Source: Parabacteroides goldsteinii
Lineage (GTDB): Bacteria; Bacteroidota; Bacteroidia; Bacteroidales; Tannerellaceae
Reading direction: 5' to 3'
Length of the DNA stretch: 64,000 bases
NCBI RefSeq assembly: GCF_015550595.1
Contig: NZ_JADNBB010000007.1
Location: 1 to 64,000, forward strand
In this document: positions 1 through 7,954 of the stretch, piece after piece
Layout of the letters: each line of letters starts with the position of its first letter
How positions within the stretch are numbered: position 1 is the first letter of the stretch
The notes under the pieces: generated by a model
Databases searched by the model: none
What the model saw: only the letters and a program-made list of their open reading frames with translations
What the model was told of the DNA's origin: nothing
Translations under genes and position numbers: made by a program

Positions 1-89
1 AAGTTACTAAAAATCAGCGACATGTACAACTTTTTACTCATATTTATCAACTTAAATTAATTCCGCCAACGGGTTTAAAAAAATAGAGT

Positions 90-97
90 TATATTTG
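90..97 (+). promoter_or_regulatory. Predicted promoter -7 box of the susC/susD operon
   Basis: TATATTTG fits the Bacteroidetes -7 consensus TAnnTTTG and lies about 50 bases before the susC start. No convincing -33 TTG is seen at the usual distance. The rest of bases 1-146 is AT-rich with no gene. Confidence 0.5.
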
Positions 98-146
98 AAC
101 GTGATAATTCTCAGAAACTAGTATAAGTGTTAACCAAAAAAATTAA

Positions 147-3131
147 ATGATTATGCAACGAAAGAAAGCGATTTATTCTTTCAAATGCTGCAAGGTAGGG
201 ATACTTTCAGCATTAATGTCACTTTGTATGACAGCTGTCTTTGCTCAATCGGGCACTGTTAAAGGAAAAGTTTTAGATGAACTAGGTGAACCGATCATCG
301 GAACAAATGTAGTAGAAAAAGGTTCGACCAATGGTACTGTCACAGATATAGACGGTAACTACACGCTCACATTGAACGACCTGTCGAAAGCCGTTCTTCA
401 GTTTTCATTCATCGGTTATAACACAACGGAAGAAGCCGTAAAAGGGCGGAAGACAATTGATATCAGGCTGGCTCCGTCTGTTGTTAATCTGGGTGAAGTC
501 GTAGCCATCGGTTACGGGACACAGACACGTAAAGAAATTACAGGTTCCGTTGCCAACGTATCAGAAGAGAACTTCAACAAAGGCGTAACCAGGGATGCCT
601 CCGACCTGTTGCAAGGCAAAGTAGCCGGTCTGACAATCACATCCGGCTCCGGTGACATAACCAAAAGTTCAACCATCCGTCTGCGCGGAACATCCACCCT
701 GCAAAACGACCAGGGGCCGCTGATCGTTATCGATGGTATCCCCGGAGGTGATATGACAACCGTAGCACCATCCGACATCGAATCGATATCGGTGCTGAAG
801 GATGCATCTTCAGCCGCCATCTACGGTTCGCGCGCAGCCGGCGGTGTTATCCTTATCACCACGAAAAGAGGTTCAGGCTCGAAAACACAGATTTCTTACG
901 ATGGATACGTGGCCATGGATCATCTGGCAAACAAACCCGACCTGATGAATGCCGACGAATGGAGAGCATACGCCAAAGAATCAGGACAGGACGCCAGCGT
1001 ATACGACCAATACGGGGCCGATACCGACTGGTTCGATGCCATGACCCGGACAGGTATTTCACAAAACCATGCCATCTCCCTTTCCGGAGGAGGTTCTAAA
1101 AGTAATTACCGTGCTTCGTTCACCTATCTTGACCGCAACGGTATCATGCGCGACAACGACATGAACCGTTACAGCTTCCGTTTCCAGTTCCAGCAACGGG
1201 CCATCAACGACCGCCTGCGTATCGGTTTGCTCGGATCAGCCACCTTAACGGATGCACGTATCCCTTACGGAGACAATTTCGTGTTAGCCTATAGCATGCT
1301 TCCCGTTTATCCGGTTTACAATGCCGATGGTTCTTATTTCACCAAAGTAAATACGGAGTACGACCAGGGAAACCCTGTGCAAAACCAGGACCTGAACAGA
1401 AAAGATATGAATAATATCTATTTCTATGGCGCAGGAGATATACAATTCACAATTATCGACGGCCTGAACGTGAAAGCGAATTTATACAAAAGCCGTTATT
1501 CCAGCGAGTTCAGCCAATATGACAACTCTGAAACCAAGCAGGGACAAAGCAATAACGGATATGCACAAAAACGGAACCGCACCTGGAACCGCAACCTGAT
1601 GGAATGGACAGCCGACTACGAAAAAACATTCGGAGCCGCCGAAGAAAACAAGATACAAGGTATGATAGGTTATTCCTGGGAAGATAACAATTATTCCTCA
1701 TTCACTTCACAGAACCGTAACTTCCTGACCAACGACCTTGGAGCAAATAACCTTCAATCAGGTACCGGCCTGAAAACCGGTGACGTGTCGTCAGACAAAA
1801 ACTCCTACAAACTGATCTCCATGTTCGCACGCGCCCATTACAGCTATGCCGAACGCTATATGATTACGGCAACGGTACGCCGCGACGGCTCTTCCAAATT
1901 CGGGGCCAACCATAAATGGGGTACATTCCCTTCCGCATCCGCAGCCTGGGGGATCTCGCAGGAATCGTTTATGAAGGATGTCAAGTGGGTAAACGATTTG
2001 AAATTCCGTATCGGCTACGGTGTAACCGGTAACCAGGACGGCCTGCAACCTTATAAGAGCCTTGAATTATATGGTTCGGAAGGTATCTATTATAATGACG
2101 GCAGCTGGCAGACGGCCTATAAGATCAACCAGAATGCCAACCCCGACCTGAAATGGGAATCTACTGCGATGCTGAATGTGGGCCTCGATTTCACCTTGTT
2201 CAACAGCCGCCTGAACGGTACCATCGAATGGTATAACAAGAAAACATCCGATATGCTGTACAATTACGAAGTTCCGACTCCCCCGTTCGTGTACAATAAA
2301 ATGCAGGCCAACGTAGGCGATATGACCAACAAAGGTATCGAAATCATGCTGAACATGGATATCCTCCGTAAGAAAGACTTCTCCTGGAACATGTCATTGA
2401 ACCTGGCCCACAACAAGAATGAGATCACCAAACTGTCGAGCGACGTTTATACGACCAGCCGTCTTTACACAGGCGACCCCTGGCTGCGCGGCGGTTCAGG
2501 CGTTACCTCACATGTCATTGAAGAAGGTCGTCCGGTAGGACAATTCTATATGCTGATCTGCGAAGGAATCGACGAAAACGGCAAATACATCATCAAAGAC
2601 AAGAATAAAGACGGACAGATAACAGACGACGACCGTGATTATTGCGGCGATGCACAACCGGATCTTACATTCGGATGGAACAACTCATTCAGCTGGAAAA
2701 GCTGGGACCTGAGCTTCTTCTTCCGCGGTTCCATCGGCCAGAAAGTATTCAACAACCCGCGTGCCGCCTATGGCAACAATACCTTCCTGATCGGTACCAA
2801 TGCGCTGAACGATCCGCTGGTTCATCAGCTCACAGAGTCTTCCCGTATCTGTTCCTACTACATCGAGAATGCTTCCTTCATGCGCCTCGACAACATGTCA
2901 CTGGGTTATACGTTCAACACAAAGAAAATCGACTGGTTGGATAAAGCCCGTGTCTACGTAGCCGGACAGAACCTGTTTGTAATCACCGGCTACAAGGGTG
3001 TCGACCCGGAAGTAGAGATCTTCCGCGGAGAAATCACAGATGCGGATGCCGGCCTGTCTCCGGGTATCGAACACCGCCAGTTCTTCCCTAAATCAAGAAC
3101 TTTCACTTTAGGCGTTAACTTAACATTCTAA
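147..3131 (+). CDS. SusC-family TonB-dependent outer-membrane transporter
   Basis: An outer-membrane beta-barrel that imports a ligand, usually a glycan fragment, using TonB energy together with its SusD partner. The 994 residues are the normal family length. The N-terminus has a signal peptide ending near FAQ (about residue 34). A carboxypeptidase-regulatory-like domain follows (GKVLDELGEPIIG, about 40-115), then the plug, with the family signatures GEVVAIGYGTQ and SVLKDASSAAIYGSRAAGGV. The barrel runs to a C-terminus ending LTF with a terminal aromatic. susD starts 22 bases downstream, so the two form an operon. No glycoside hydrolase, anti-sigma factor or sensor lies nearby, so the substrate cannot be inferred. 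Confidence 0.95.
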   Translation: MIMQRKKAIYSFKCCKVGILSALMSLCMTAVFAQSGTVKGKVLDELGEPIIGTNVVEKGSTNGTVTDIDGNYTLTLNDLSKAVLQFSFIGYNTTEEAVKGRKTIDIRLAPSVVNLGEVVAIGYGTQTRKEITGSVANVSEENFNKGVTRDASDLLQGKVAGLTITSGSGDITKSSTIRLRGTSTLQNDQGPLIVIDGIPGGDMTTVAPSDIESISVLKDASSAAIYGSRAAGGVILITTKRGSGSKTQISYDGYVAMDHLANKPDLMNADEWRAYAKESGQDASVYDQYGADTDWFDAMTRTGISQNHAISLSGGGSKSNYRASFTYLDRNGIMRDNDMNRYSFRFQFQQRAINDRLRIGLLGSATLTDARIPYGDNFVLAYSMLPVYPVYNADGSYFTKVNTEYDQGNPVQNQDLNRKDMNNIYFYGAGDIQFTIIDGLNVKANLYKSRYSSEFSQYDNSETKQGQSNNGYAQKRNRTWNRNLMEWTADYEKTFGAAEENKIQGMIGYSWEDNNYSSFTSQNRNFLTNDLGANNLQSGTGLKTGDVSSDKNSYKLISMFARAHYSYAERYMITATVRRDGSSKFGANHKWGTFPSASAAWGISQESFMKDVKWVNDLKFRIGYGVTGNQDGLQPYKSLELYGSEGIYYNDGSWQTAYKINQNANPDLKWESTAMLNVGLDFTLFNSRLNGTIEWYNKKTSDMLYNYEVPTPPFVYNKMQANVGDMTNKGIEIMLNMDILRKKDFSWNMSLNLAHNKNEITKLSSDVYTTSRLYTGDPWLRGGSGVTSHVIEEGRPVGQFYMLICEGIDENGKYIIKDKNKDGQITDDDRDYCGDAQPDLTFGWNNSFSWKSWDLSFFFRGSIGQKVFNNPRAAYGNNTFLIGTNALNDPLVHQLTESSRICSYYIENASFMRLDNMSLGYTFNTKKIDWLDKARVYVAGQNLFVITGYKGVDPEVEIFRGEITDADAGLSPGIEHRQFFPKSRTFTLGVNLTF

Positions 3132-3153
3132 CTTACTAATTAAGCACATTCTT

Positions 3154-4731
3154 ATGAAAAAGAAATCATTGATAATATCACTCGCCGGAGCAACTCTTCT
3201 CCTTTGCTCTATGCCCTCGTGTATGGATCTGGGCGAAACAGTGTATGACAAAGTGCAGGCCGACCATTTCGGCAAGAACGAAGCGGAAATTGCATCCATA
3301 GTCGGGCCGGTTTACAGGAGCCTGAACCAATATGTCCCTTACAACTTCATGGCATTGTCCGAATGCAGCGGCGATATGGCCATTGTCCCGACCCGCAAAG
3401 GGGGCGACTGGTACGACGGCGGACAATACCGCGAATTACACATGCACTCATGGACAGCCAACACCAACCAGATAAAGAATTGCTGGAGCATGGCTACCAA
3501 GTCCATTTCTACCTGCAACCTGGTCTACAGCATCGTTGAAAGCAACACTTTCATCAGCGACGAACTGAAACAAAGAACATTGGCCGAGATCAGGGGCGTA
3601 CGCGCCATCTGGTTCTACATTATGATGGATAACTGGGGGAATATTCCTCTTATCACCGACTTTAAAGACACCAGTCTCCCCACCGTGACACCGCGCAAGG
3701 AAGTCTATAATTTCATACTGAAAGAACTTACCGAGATTAAAGATGTCTTACGGGAGGATGTCAGTACGGCTTCTTACGGAAAATTCACTAAAGGAGCCGC
3801 TTATGCACTATTGGCTAAAATGTATCTGAATGCCGAAGCATGGGGTGTCGACGTTCCACGCTGGCAGGAAGCAGCAGATGCCTGCGATGTAGTGATGAAG
3901 CTCGGCTATACCCTCGAATCGGACTGGAAAGCCAATTTCGCAAGTAACAACGAGTCGTCTATGGAAACCATTTTCCCGATTTGTTTCAGTGCAAACGACC
4001 AGGATATAAACAACACGGACTACCGTAACCGACTGTTTGCCTGGACCCTGCACTACAAGGACAATCTGGTTCTCGGACTGAAAGTGACAGGTGACAACGG
4101 CGTCTGCGGACAGCCGGATTATGTAAAACTGTTCGACGATGCCGACATACGTAAAAAAGGTTCTTTCCTGTTGGGTGAAATGATCGACCCGGCTACCGGA
4201 AAAGTAATCATTACAGCTCACGACCGTCCATTGATCCACACGGAAGACGTTACGATCATCCCGGGAACGGAACGTGACGGTACAGCCTGGGGAGATGTGA
4301 ACCAGGAAGATGGCGGCCGTGCCATCAAATGGCCTTTCGACAAATCGACTGTAGACGGCATAGAAAACGACTTCGCCTTGTTCCGCCTGGCCGATATCTA
4401 TCTGATGAAAGCCGAATGCCTGGTACGTATGGGTATAGACAACGGAGAAGCGACCCGCCTGGTCAATGAGATCCGCCAAAGAGGGTTCGAGAATTCGGAG
4501 CACAATTATGCATCTGTCACACTCGATGAAATTGCCCTGGAACGTAAACTCGAACTTGCCTGGGAATGTTACTCCCGTCAGGACTGCATCCGCTTCGGCA
4601 CTTTCCAGAATGCCCGTTTCCTAAAACCGGATACGAAAGGTGAAGATTACAGAAACTTGTTTCCCATCCCGCAGGATGCCTGGCAAACGAATCAAAACCT
4701 GAAACAGAATCCGGGGTATCCGGCATTCTAA
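3154..4731 (+). CDS. SusD/RagB-family nutrient-binding outer-membrane lipoprotein
   Basis: A surface lipoprotein that caps the SusC barrel and delivers ligand to it. The signal peptide ends in a lipobox (SMPSC, Cys23). The 525-residue body has the TPR-rich SusD fold, including RGVRAIWFYIMMDNWGNIPL and FRLADIYLMKAECLVRMG, and the typical C-terminal end RNLFPIPQDAW...NPGYPAF. It is the last gene of the susCD operon and is followed by a gene-free stretch of about 160 bases. The ligand is unknown. Family assignment is secure. Confidence 0.95.
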   Translation: MKKKSLIISLAGATLLLCSMPSCMDLGETVYDKVQADHFGKNEAEIASIVGPVYRSLNQYVPYNFMALSECSGDMAIVPTRKGGDWYDGGQYRELHMHSWTANTNQIKNCWSMATKSISTCNLVYSIVESNTFISDELKQRTLAEIRGVRAIWFYIMMDNWGNIPLITDFKDTSLPTVTPRKEVYNFILKELTEIKDVLREDVSTASYGKFTKGAAYALLAKMYLNAEAWGVDVPRWQEAADACDVVMKLGYTLESDWKANFASNNESSMETIFPICFSANDQDINNTDYRNRLFAWTLHYKDNLVLGLKVTGDNGVCGQPDYVKLFDDADIRKKGSFLLGEMIDPATGKVIITAHDRPLIHTEDVTIIPGTERDGTAWGDVNQEDGGRAIKWPFDKSTVDGIENDFALFRLADIYLMKAECLVRMGIDNGEATRLVNEIRQRGFENSEHNYASVTLDEIALERKLELAWECYSRQDCIRFGTFQNARFLKPDTKGEDYRNLFPIPQDAWQTNQNLKQNPGYPAF

Positions 4732-4815
4732 CAAAACACAGACAACGCGGAACACGTGAAAACCCATGTATTCCGCTATAAAGAAGTTATCTAACACACG
4801 ATTTTTCGAGATGAT

Positions 4816-4886
4816 TTTGCCGTTATCGGCAAGAAATCGGTATATTTGCATCTAAAATATACACATTTCTTGCCGATAACGGCAAA
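4816..4886 (+). promoter_or_regulatory. Promoter of the fic gene flanked by a perfect 22-base inverted repeat
   Basis: Bases 4816-4837 and 4865-4886 are exact reverse complements. Each arm contains its own palindrome, TTGCCGTTATCGGCAA or its complement. The -7 box TATATTTG (4841-4848) lies between the arms, and the fic start codon is 8 bases after the second. A regulator bound to both arms would cover the promoter. The HTH head of the downstream protein is the obvious candidate, so autorepression is inferred. Confidence 0.7.
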
Positions 4887-4894
4887 TTACGTTT

Positions 4895-5794
4895 ATGAAA
4901 TATTACTCAGTCAGCGAATTTGCAAAAAAACAAAATCTTCCGGAAAGGACAGTACGTAACTATTGTGCCACAGGAAAAATAGCTGGAGCTTTTCTGACCG
5001 GGAGAACCTGGAATATTCCGGAAGAAGCAGTAATCTCTGATTCTAAAAAACAGAAAAGATTCAGCGAAAACCCACTGCTTAATACACTCAAAGAACAAAA
5101 AGATATGAAACTGAACGGAGGAATATATTACCGTGTTCAGGTAGATCTCACCTATAATTCCAATCATATCGAAGGTAGCCGGTTAACCCACGATCAGACA
5201 CGATTCATCTTTGAGACCAATACGATCGGGGCGACAGACGAAATGATAAATGTCGATGATATAATCGAGACAACCAACCATTTCAAATGTATCGACATGA
5301 TTATCGAAAAAGCTAAAACCAAAAAGTTGACAGAAACTTTCATAAAAGAACTCCATTATACATTAAAGTCCGGAACTTCCGATAGCAGGAAAGACTGGTT
5401 CCTGGTGGGTGACTATAAAAAGCTCCCCAACGAAGTCGGAGGGAATAAAACCTGTCCCCCCGAAGAAGTGTCCGCCCAGATTAAAACGCTTCTGGCGGAT
5501 TATAATGCCATAAGCAATAAAACCGTTGAAGACGTCATCGGCTTCCATAGAGAATTTGAATGCATCCACCCCTTTCAAGATGGAAACGGCCGCGTAGGAC
5601 GCCTGATCATGTTTAAAGAATGCCTGAGTAATAACATTGTACCTTTCATCATAGACGAAGATTTAAAATGGTTCTATTACCGTGGTTTGCAGGAATGGGA
5701 TAAAGCACATGAATATCTTGTCGATACCTGCCTGACTGCACAGGATAAATTTAAAACAATGCTTCAATACTTCAAGATCGGTTATAATAACTGA
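4895..5794 (+). CDS. Fic-domain protein with N-terminal HTH (probable AMP-transferase)
   Basis: Fic proteins usually transfer AMP from ATP to a hydroxyl side chain of a target protein. Residues 1-50 form an excisionase/MerR-like helix-turn-helix (YYSVSEFAKKQNLPERTVRN). The Fic core holds the complete active motif HPFQDGNGRVGR starting at His225. An inhibitory motif SNHIEG (Ser89, Glu93) precedes it, matching the (S/T)xxxE(G/N) helix of self-inhibited class II Fic proteins. It therefore needs no separate antitoxin. The paired palindromes over its promoter suggest that it regulates itself. The target is unknown. It is monocistronic and unrelated in function to its neighbours. Confidence 0.9.
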   Translation: MKYYSVSEFAKKQNLPERTVRNYCATGKIAGAFLTGRTWNIPEEAVISDSKKQKRFSENPLLNTLKEQKDMKLNGGIYYRVQVDLTYNSNHIEGSRLTHDQTRFIFETNTIGATDEMINVDDIIETTNHFKCIDMIIEKAKTKKLTETFIKELHYTLKSGTSDSRKDWFLVGDYKKLPNEVGGNKTCPPEEVSAQIKTLLADYNAISNKTVEDVIGFHREFECIHPFQDGNGRVGRLIMFKECLSNNIVPFIIDEDLKWFYYRGLQEWDKAHEYLVDTCLTAQDKFKTMLQYFKIGYNN

Positions 5795-5808
5795 TAGTAA
5801 CACTCAAT

Positions 5809-5910
5809 TTTGTCAATCATAATTGACAAAAACATATTATGCGGCATTTTCGTCCATTATAATGGATGAAAATGTTATATTTGCAAAAAACATCCATTAT
5901 GATTGACAAA
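5809..5910 (+). promoter_or_regulatory. Second palindrome-rich promoter region
   Basis: This region holds an inverted repeat TTTGTCAAT/ATTGACAAA (5809-5830), a second one centred on TCCATTATAATGGA (5847-5872), the -7 box TATATTTG (5876-5883), and a composite downstream element (5892-5909) joining a half of each palindrome (TCCATTA and ATTGACAAA). The architecture copies that of the fic promoter with different palindrome sequences. The gene it once served appears truncated. Confidence 0.5.
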
Positions 5911-5976
5911 AATAACTTTAAACGAGATTACATTGAACGTCCTATTTATACAGCGGTAAAACTTACGGCTGTATAA
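5899..5976 (+). pseudogene. 25-codon remnant behind a regulated promoter
   Basis: An ATG in the expected place after the promoter opens a frame MIDKNNFKRDYIERPIYT that stops after 25 codons. It is probably the head of a lost gene. The YIERPIY segment recalls the start of some Bacteroidales AAA ATPases, but that is only an impression. Nothing coding is recognised from here to 6120. Confidence 0.3.
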
Positions 5977-6099
5977 TTTGATTACGCAAGAAATATCCTC
6001 TTTTGCCGGATTATTCGAAATGCAGATGGGGATTGGTCGAAAAACGTGCCATTCTTCCACTTAACTCCCCTATTCCGTACTAAACAGACCTAAGTCGAT

Positions 6100-6127
6100 T
6101 TGCAGTTTTTAGTGGGATATATCTTTG
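6100..6127 (+). promoter_or_regulatory. Predicted promoter of the HU-remnant/DUF4221 unit
   Basis: A -7 box TATCTTTG (6120-6127) has a TTG 17 bases upstream (6100-6102). The spacing is slightly short of the usual 19-21. It would transcribe the truncated HU gene and the lipoprotein behind it. Confidence 0.4.
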
Positions 6128-6183
6128 TCATGTTTTCGAGAACAAACAAAGTATTATCCATTCACATTCAAAATTAAAAGATT

Positions 6184-6312
6184 ATGTCACTAAAGTATCG
6201 TTTAGTAGAGAGAAACAACCCGGGTAAGGACAAAGACGAAACCCCGAAAAAATTGTATGCACAGCCGAATAATATTAATAACTTTAGCCCAATAATAACA
6301 AATTCAAAATGA
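6184..6312 (+). pseudogene. Truncated HU-like DNA-binding protein gene
   Basis: The 42-codon frame begins MSLKYRLVERNNPGKDKD and continues PKKLYAQPNN. This is the characteristic N-terminus of Bacteroidetes HU-like/DUF4469-type DNA-binding proteins, which are normally over 120 residues. After PNN the sequence turns low-complexity and stops, so the DNA-binding arm is missing. Its TGA overlaps the ATG of the next gene (ATGA), so it may survive as a translational leader. The missing part is not found nearby. Confidence 0.55.
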
Positions 6313-7454
6313 AACAACTACTTCTATTTCTTATCTTATCCGTCCTTGTGATTTCATGTACGAGCGAAAACGATGGATTATTGAAAAGTAAATACGGCAA
6401 TTTTATTTCTCTGGATAAAACAGAAATGAATATTAATATAGATGAGAATACGTTTTGCTCATACCAGACATTTTCTGCATTCAAAGAAAACAATAACGAA
6501 GAAGTACTCTTCGCTTACAATAACTCAATGCATTCGCTTGATATTTTCAACCCGAATGATAAAAGTGTTTCTCATATTCAATTAGAAGCAGAAGGCACAA
6601 ATGGCATCTTGAATAACGTATCAGGCATCCATATTCATAAGAGAGACAGTATCTGGCTTTATAGTCAAGGTTTTCTTTATCTTGCTGATTCTCGTGGAAA
6701 AGTTAGTAAAGCTGTTCAACTCCCCTTCCCTACCGGTGGTTTTACCTGGGTAGAGACTAATTTTTCAATGGCTACCAGCAAATTATTTTATCATCCGACA
6801 AGAGAATCCATATTCTATCTGACAGTGACTCCAACGAAAGACAGTGCCGATTACCTTGTCTATGAATATTCTATAAAAACAGACTCATTTAAAACATATC
6901 CTCTTAAGGGCGGTATTCTTGAAAAGAAAGCCGGTAAAAATTTCGGTTGGATGCAATTCCCCAATGTCACCTATACTCAGAACAATATACTATACAATTT
7001 CCCTATCAATTCAAACATATACAAAATCAACATAGAGACCGGAAAAGAATCTTCTTTCGGGGGACAAAGTAAATATACATCCAATACAGCTTCCGAGTTA
7101 TGTATGCCTTATAGTTTTCAGGACGCAGATAAGCACCTCATTGAAAACGTCCATTTTTTTGAAATCCAATATGAGCCTCAGAAAGACATCTATTACAGAT
7201 TACACCTCGATAAAGCAGTTTTCTCAACTAATACCCAAAGCAATTTACTCTATGATAGTAAAGATCTATATCTTACCATCTTTAATAAAAACTTTGAAAT
7301 AATATATGAGAACAAATTGGATAACAAAACATACAGTTATCATAATAGTTGGGGAATCTTGAATAATAAGCTTTTTATTAATAAAGACAATATATTAAAC
7401 GATAACAAAGACCCCGACTCCTTTGAAATGGTTCTGTTTGATCCCATTCTTTAA
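6309..7454 (+). CDS. DUF4221-family lipoprotein
   Basis: A 381-residue protein with a lipoprotein signal peptide (lipobox LVISC, Cys17). The body looks like a repeated beta-strand, propeller-like fold of the DUF4221 family, with segments such as HIHKRDSIWLYSQGFLYLAD. These proteins are common in Bacteroidales and have no known biochemical role. It is probably anchored at the outer face of the inner membrane or in the outer membrane. It overlaps the truncated HU frame by four bases and may be translationally coupled to it. It is AT-richer than susCD. Confidence 0.7.
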   Translation: MKQLLLFLILSVLVISCTSENDGLLKSKYGNFISLDKTEMNINIDENTFCSYQTFSAFKENNNEEVLFAYNNSMHSLDIFNPNDKSVSHIQLEAEGTNGILNNVSGIHIHKRDSIWLYSQGFLYLADSRGKVSKAVQLPFPTGGFTWVETNFSMATSKLFYHPTRESIFYLTVTPTKDSADYLVYEYSIKTDSFKTYPLKGGILEKKAGKNFGWMQFPNVTYTQNNILYNFPINSNIYKINIETGKESSFGGQSKYTSNTASELCMPYSFQDADKHLIENVHFFEIQYEPQKDIYYRLHLDKAVFSTNTQSNLLYDSKDLYLTIFNKNFEIIYENKLDNKTYSYHNSWGILNNKLFINKDNILNDNKDPDSFEMVLFDPIL

Positions 7455-7470
7455 ATCGTTATCACATTAG

Positions 7471-7578
7471 TCTATAAAAATTAATCACATCATCTATTTG
7501 CTTCTCTTATTTATTGGCCTGACCGTTTCATGCAATCAGGCAATCATCTTCCGATCAAATATTCTATCTGAGCGATAA
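7471..7578 (+). pseudogene. Lipoprotein stub (signal peptide only)
   Basis: A frame without an ATG encodes LLLLFIGLTVSCNQ, a good lipoprotein signal peptide and lipobox, and stops 20 codons later. It looks like the leftover head of another DUF4221-like lipoprotein gene. The rest of the gap to 7955 is very AT-rich and holds no other gene that I can see. Confidence 0.4.
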
Positions 7579-7755
7579 AGTATGGTGCTGTATACTAGAC
7601 GATGAAACAAACAACTGCAATGTTCAATTACAAATTATAAATCTGAAATAAGATTATAGCAAGGGTAAACGAATCTAGCTATATATATATAATTCATATT
7701 TTGTTCTCATACAATTATTCATTTGGCAATTATCAAATGAATAAAGCATATATAT

Positions 7756-7791
7756 GTTTCTTTCGTTTGATATATGTCAAACGAAAGAAAC
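7756..7791. terminator. Perfect 15-bp hairpin in the intergenic gap
   Basis: GTTTCTTTCGTTTGA and its exact reverse complement are separated by six bases (TATATG). It is stable for such AT-rich DNA but has no T-tract. It could be a terminator or a regulator-binding palindrome. Confidence 0.4.
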
Positions 7792-7954
7792 ACGATTGTA
7801 GAATGAATTATCCAATGAGATAATTTTATTTGTAGGACGTAATAAAATATCATTATAATAAACTACGCCAGACTGGATATTATTCGTATTTTTATAATTT
7901 ATTTTATTAGAGATATGGAACCTCTCTTATAAACCATTAAAGAATAGACTTCAA

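Noticed and set aside
3808-4503. 231-codon frame opposite susD
   Set aside because: Antisense of a clear SusD-family gene.
7756-7791. Insertion sequence terminal repeats
   Set aside because: The inverted arms are only six bases apart with no transposase, so it is a hairpin.
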